A stretch of 8,084 nucleotides of DNA from an uncultured Persicitalea sp. Lineage in GTDB: Bacteria; Bacteroidota; Bacteroidia; Cytophagales; Spirosomataceae. The translations under genes were made by a program, and so were the position numbers. Position 1 is the stretch's first letter. Each line of letters opens with the position of its first letter. Below are positions 6,519 through 8,084 of the stretch, in pieces. The notes under the pieces are model-generated. The model saw only the letters and a program-made list of their open reading frames with translations. It searched no databases and had not been told where the DNA came from. The stretch is from assembly GCA_950075905.1 (NCBI GenBank), contig CATMVR010000203.1, forward strand, positions 1 through 8,084, read 5' to 3'.

Positions 6519-8084
6519 ATGAAAAAAATATTGTTTAAATTGGGTTTAAGCTGCTTTACACTGCTGGCAGTGGGCGGCTGCAATGATAGTTTGCTGGAAA
6601 AGTTTCCCTTAGACCAAATCACTAACGAGACTTTCTGGAATACAGAAAACGATTTGGCGGTTTACAATACCACGCTTTACAACCTGGTACGGAACGACGT
6701 GGCGGTACCTATCATGATGGGGCATACCGATGGCTTCAATAGCCACTTCGGCAGCATTTGGCAGCAGGATGAGCTATCGGATAACCTGGCTACCCGCGAG
6801 GCACGCCACATTTTCTTTCAGCAGATCCGGGCGGGTAAGCACAATATTCCATCCAATCCCGATTGGTTTGGCTATCAGGGCTGGAATTTCATACGAGCTA
6901 TCAATGTAGGTCTGGCCAATTACGACAAAGCGGCTATTCCACAGGCTACCAAAGACAAGTACGCCGCCGAAGCCCGGCTTTTCCGGGGGTGGTTCTACGC
7001 CGAAAAAGCTGCTAAGTATGGCGATGTGCCCTACGTGGAGCGGGAGCTTAGCGTCGATTCTGAAGAACTCTACGCCGCGCGTACCCCCCGGAAGGAAGCC
7101 ATGCAGAAGGTACTGGCCGACCTGAACTTTGCCGTCGAAAAACTACCCGCCAACTGGGGAGATGGCAATGCACCAGGGCGCCTGAACCGATGGGCTGCCC
7201 TGCTTGTAAAAGCGAGGGTGTGCCTCTATGAGGGTACTTTCAACAAGTATCATGGTGCGGGTGATTCAAAAATGTGGTTGGAAGAAGCGGCGAAAGCAGC
7301 AAAAGAGTTGATGGACAAAGGGCCTTACCGGCTTTATAATACGGGCAAGCCTGACTCTGACTATAACGCCTACCACCGGATTCTGGATCTAACCGGAAAC
7401 CCGGAGGTTATCTCCTGGCGCAAATACAAAACCGGCGTAATCAACAATCACGTACAGAGCTACTTCTCTTATACTGGCGGTGCTACCAAGAGCCTGGTCG
7501 AAGACTACCTTTGCACCGACGGGTTGCCCATTTCGCTTTCACCGCTCTACAAAGGGGATGAGAAATTTGAGGATGTGTTTGAGAACCGTGACCCCCGACT
7601 CCGTCAGACTGTATTGCATCCGGCCGATACGCAAAAGTATAACTATCACCTTGGAGACGGACGCTCCTACCCCCGCCTTCTTGGCGTGCCGGGAGGCGGC
7701 TACCAAACAACTACGGGCTACCACATCATCAAGCACTACAACGCCGATGATATGATAGGAAAAGCCTTTAACACGGGAGAATCACCCGCCATTACATTAC
7801 GTTTTGCTGAGGCGCTACTTACGTACGCCGAAGCAATGGCCGAGCTGGGTACAATCACCCAGGCCGACCTCGATATTTCTATCAACAAGCTTCGTGATCG
7901 TGTGAAAATGCCCCATATGAAAATCGGCAGCATTCCGGTAGATCCTCGTTACACGAAGGATGGTGTTTCGCCGCTTATTGTCGAAATCCGTCGCGAGCGC
8001 AGGATCGAACTGTTTATGGAGGGGCATCGCTACAATGACCTGAAGCGCTGGAAGCAAGGCAAAAAGCTGGAAATACCCACTATG
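6519..8084 (+). CDS. SusD/RagB-family outer-membrane nutrient-binding lipoprotein (second copy, 3' end outside window)
   Basis: The frame is open from ATG at 6519 to the last base, giving 522 residues without a stop. By comparison with the first SusD, about 71 residues are missing. The start gives a lipoprotein signal peptide (MKKILFKL, hydrophobic core, lipobox VGGC) with predicted lipidation at Cys21. Numbering matches the first copy throughout: AEARLFRGWFY at 150-160, GDVPYV at 168-173, GRLNRWAALL at 220-229, RFAEALLTYAEA at 428-439, and ERRIELFMEGHRYNDLKRW at 493-511. Identity to the first copy is about 78% by hand count. It is lowest in the signal peptide and at residues 74-119. It should work as the surface lid of the SusC encoded just upstream. 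The missing C-terminal part would carry the usual proline-rich QNPGY-type ending. Confidence 0.95.
   Translation, partial: MKKILFKLGLSCFTLLAVGGCNDSLLEKFPLDQITNETFWNTENDLAVYNTTLYNLVRNDVAVPIMMGHTDGFNSHFGSIWQQDELSDNLATREARHIFFQQIRAGKHNIPSNPDWFGYQGWNFIRAINVGLANYDKAAIPQATKDKYAAEARLFRGWFYAEKAAKYGDVPYVERELSVDSEELYAARTPRKEAMQKVLADLNFAVEKLPANWGDGNAPGRLNRWAALLVKARVCLYEGTFNKYHGAGDSKMWLEEAAKAAKELMDKGPYRLYNTGKPDSDYNAYHRILDLTGNPEVISWRKYKTGVINNHVQSYFSYTGGATKSLVEDYLCTDGLPISLSPLYKGDEKFEDVFENRDPRLRQTVLHPADTQKYNYHLGDGRSYPRLLGVPGGGYQTTTGYHIIKHYNADDMIGKAFNTGESPAITLRFAEALLTYAEAMAELGTITQADLDISINKLRDRVKMPHMKIGSIPVDPRYTKDGVSPLIVEIRRERRIELFMEGHRYNDLKRWKQGKKLEIPTM

Larger units (their letters stand above)
5613..8084 (+). 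repeat. Tandem gene-pair duplication, right copy (visible part)
   Basis: Homologous to 1-2454. Both genes keep frame and domain order, and the differences are spread along the whole length with many at third codon positions. I see no insertion-sequence ends or target-site duplications at the visible junctions, so the duplication mechanism is not apparent. Confidence 0.9.

Noticed and set aside
1..8084. Assembly duplication error as the source of the two pairs
   Set aside because: The copies differ throughout by both silent and amino-acid changes, and have different linkers and signal peptides, so they are real paralogues.
6519..8084. Second susD as a pseudogene because no stop codon closes it
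   Set aside because: The frame is intact for all 522 codons, aligns with the first SusD without net length change, and is simply cut by the window edge.

Overview
The window comes from a member of the Bacteroidota. It holds two consecutive SusC/SusD-type outer-membrane uptake pairs, all on the + strand. SusC/SusD pairs are a hallmark of this phylum, and the AT-rich translation starts without a clear Shine-Dalgarno sequence agree with it. The fairly GC-rich coding sequence and the protein style suggest an environmental Cytophagales-type organism (for example the Spirosoma/Dyadobacter group), but that finer placement is inference only.

Layout: (1) 1-843, the last 280 codons of a first susC-like gene, cut by the left edge. 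(2) 889-2670, a complete susD-like lipoprotein gene, 593 aa. (3) 2671-3206, a 536-bp non-coding gap with a short octamer repeat, a strong hairpin terminator, an AT-rich stretch with a TTTGCAA direct repeat, and a GC-rich stretch with three successive potential hairpins just before the next gene. (4) 3207-6461, a complete susC-like TonB-dependent transporter gene, 1084 aa. (5) 6519-8084, a second susD-like gene, open from its start to the right edge, 522 codons seen.

The second pair is a diverged tandem copy of the first. Counted by eye, the SusD proteins match at about 78% of 522 positions with no net length difference. The shared part of the SusC proteins matches at about 81%, with one 2-residue length difference. 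Many nucleotide differences are silent, so this looks like an older duplication kept under purifying selection, not an assembly artefact. Each pair probably forms one outer-membrane complex in which SusD is a surface lid that captures ligand over the SusC barrel, and import is powered by TonB. The terminator and long leader between the pairs suggest two separately transcribed units, perhaps with different control or ligand range.

The substrate cannot be read from this window. It contains no glycoside hydrolase, lyase, peptidase, anti-sigma factor or regulator. I found no RNA gene, mobile element or CRISPR array. The most interesting material is in the small details: heptanucleotide repeats directly after both susC stop codons, the structured leader of the second susC, and the uneven divergence between the two SusD copies. 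I do not see an undescribed system beyond these.
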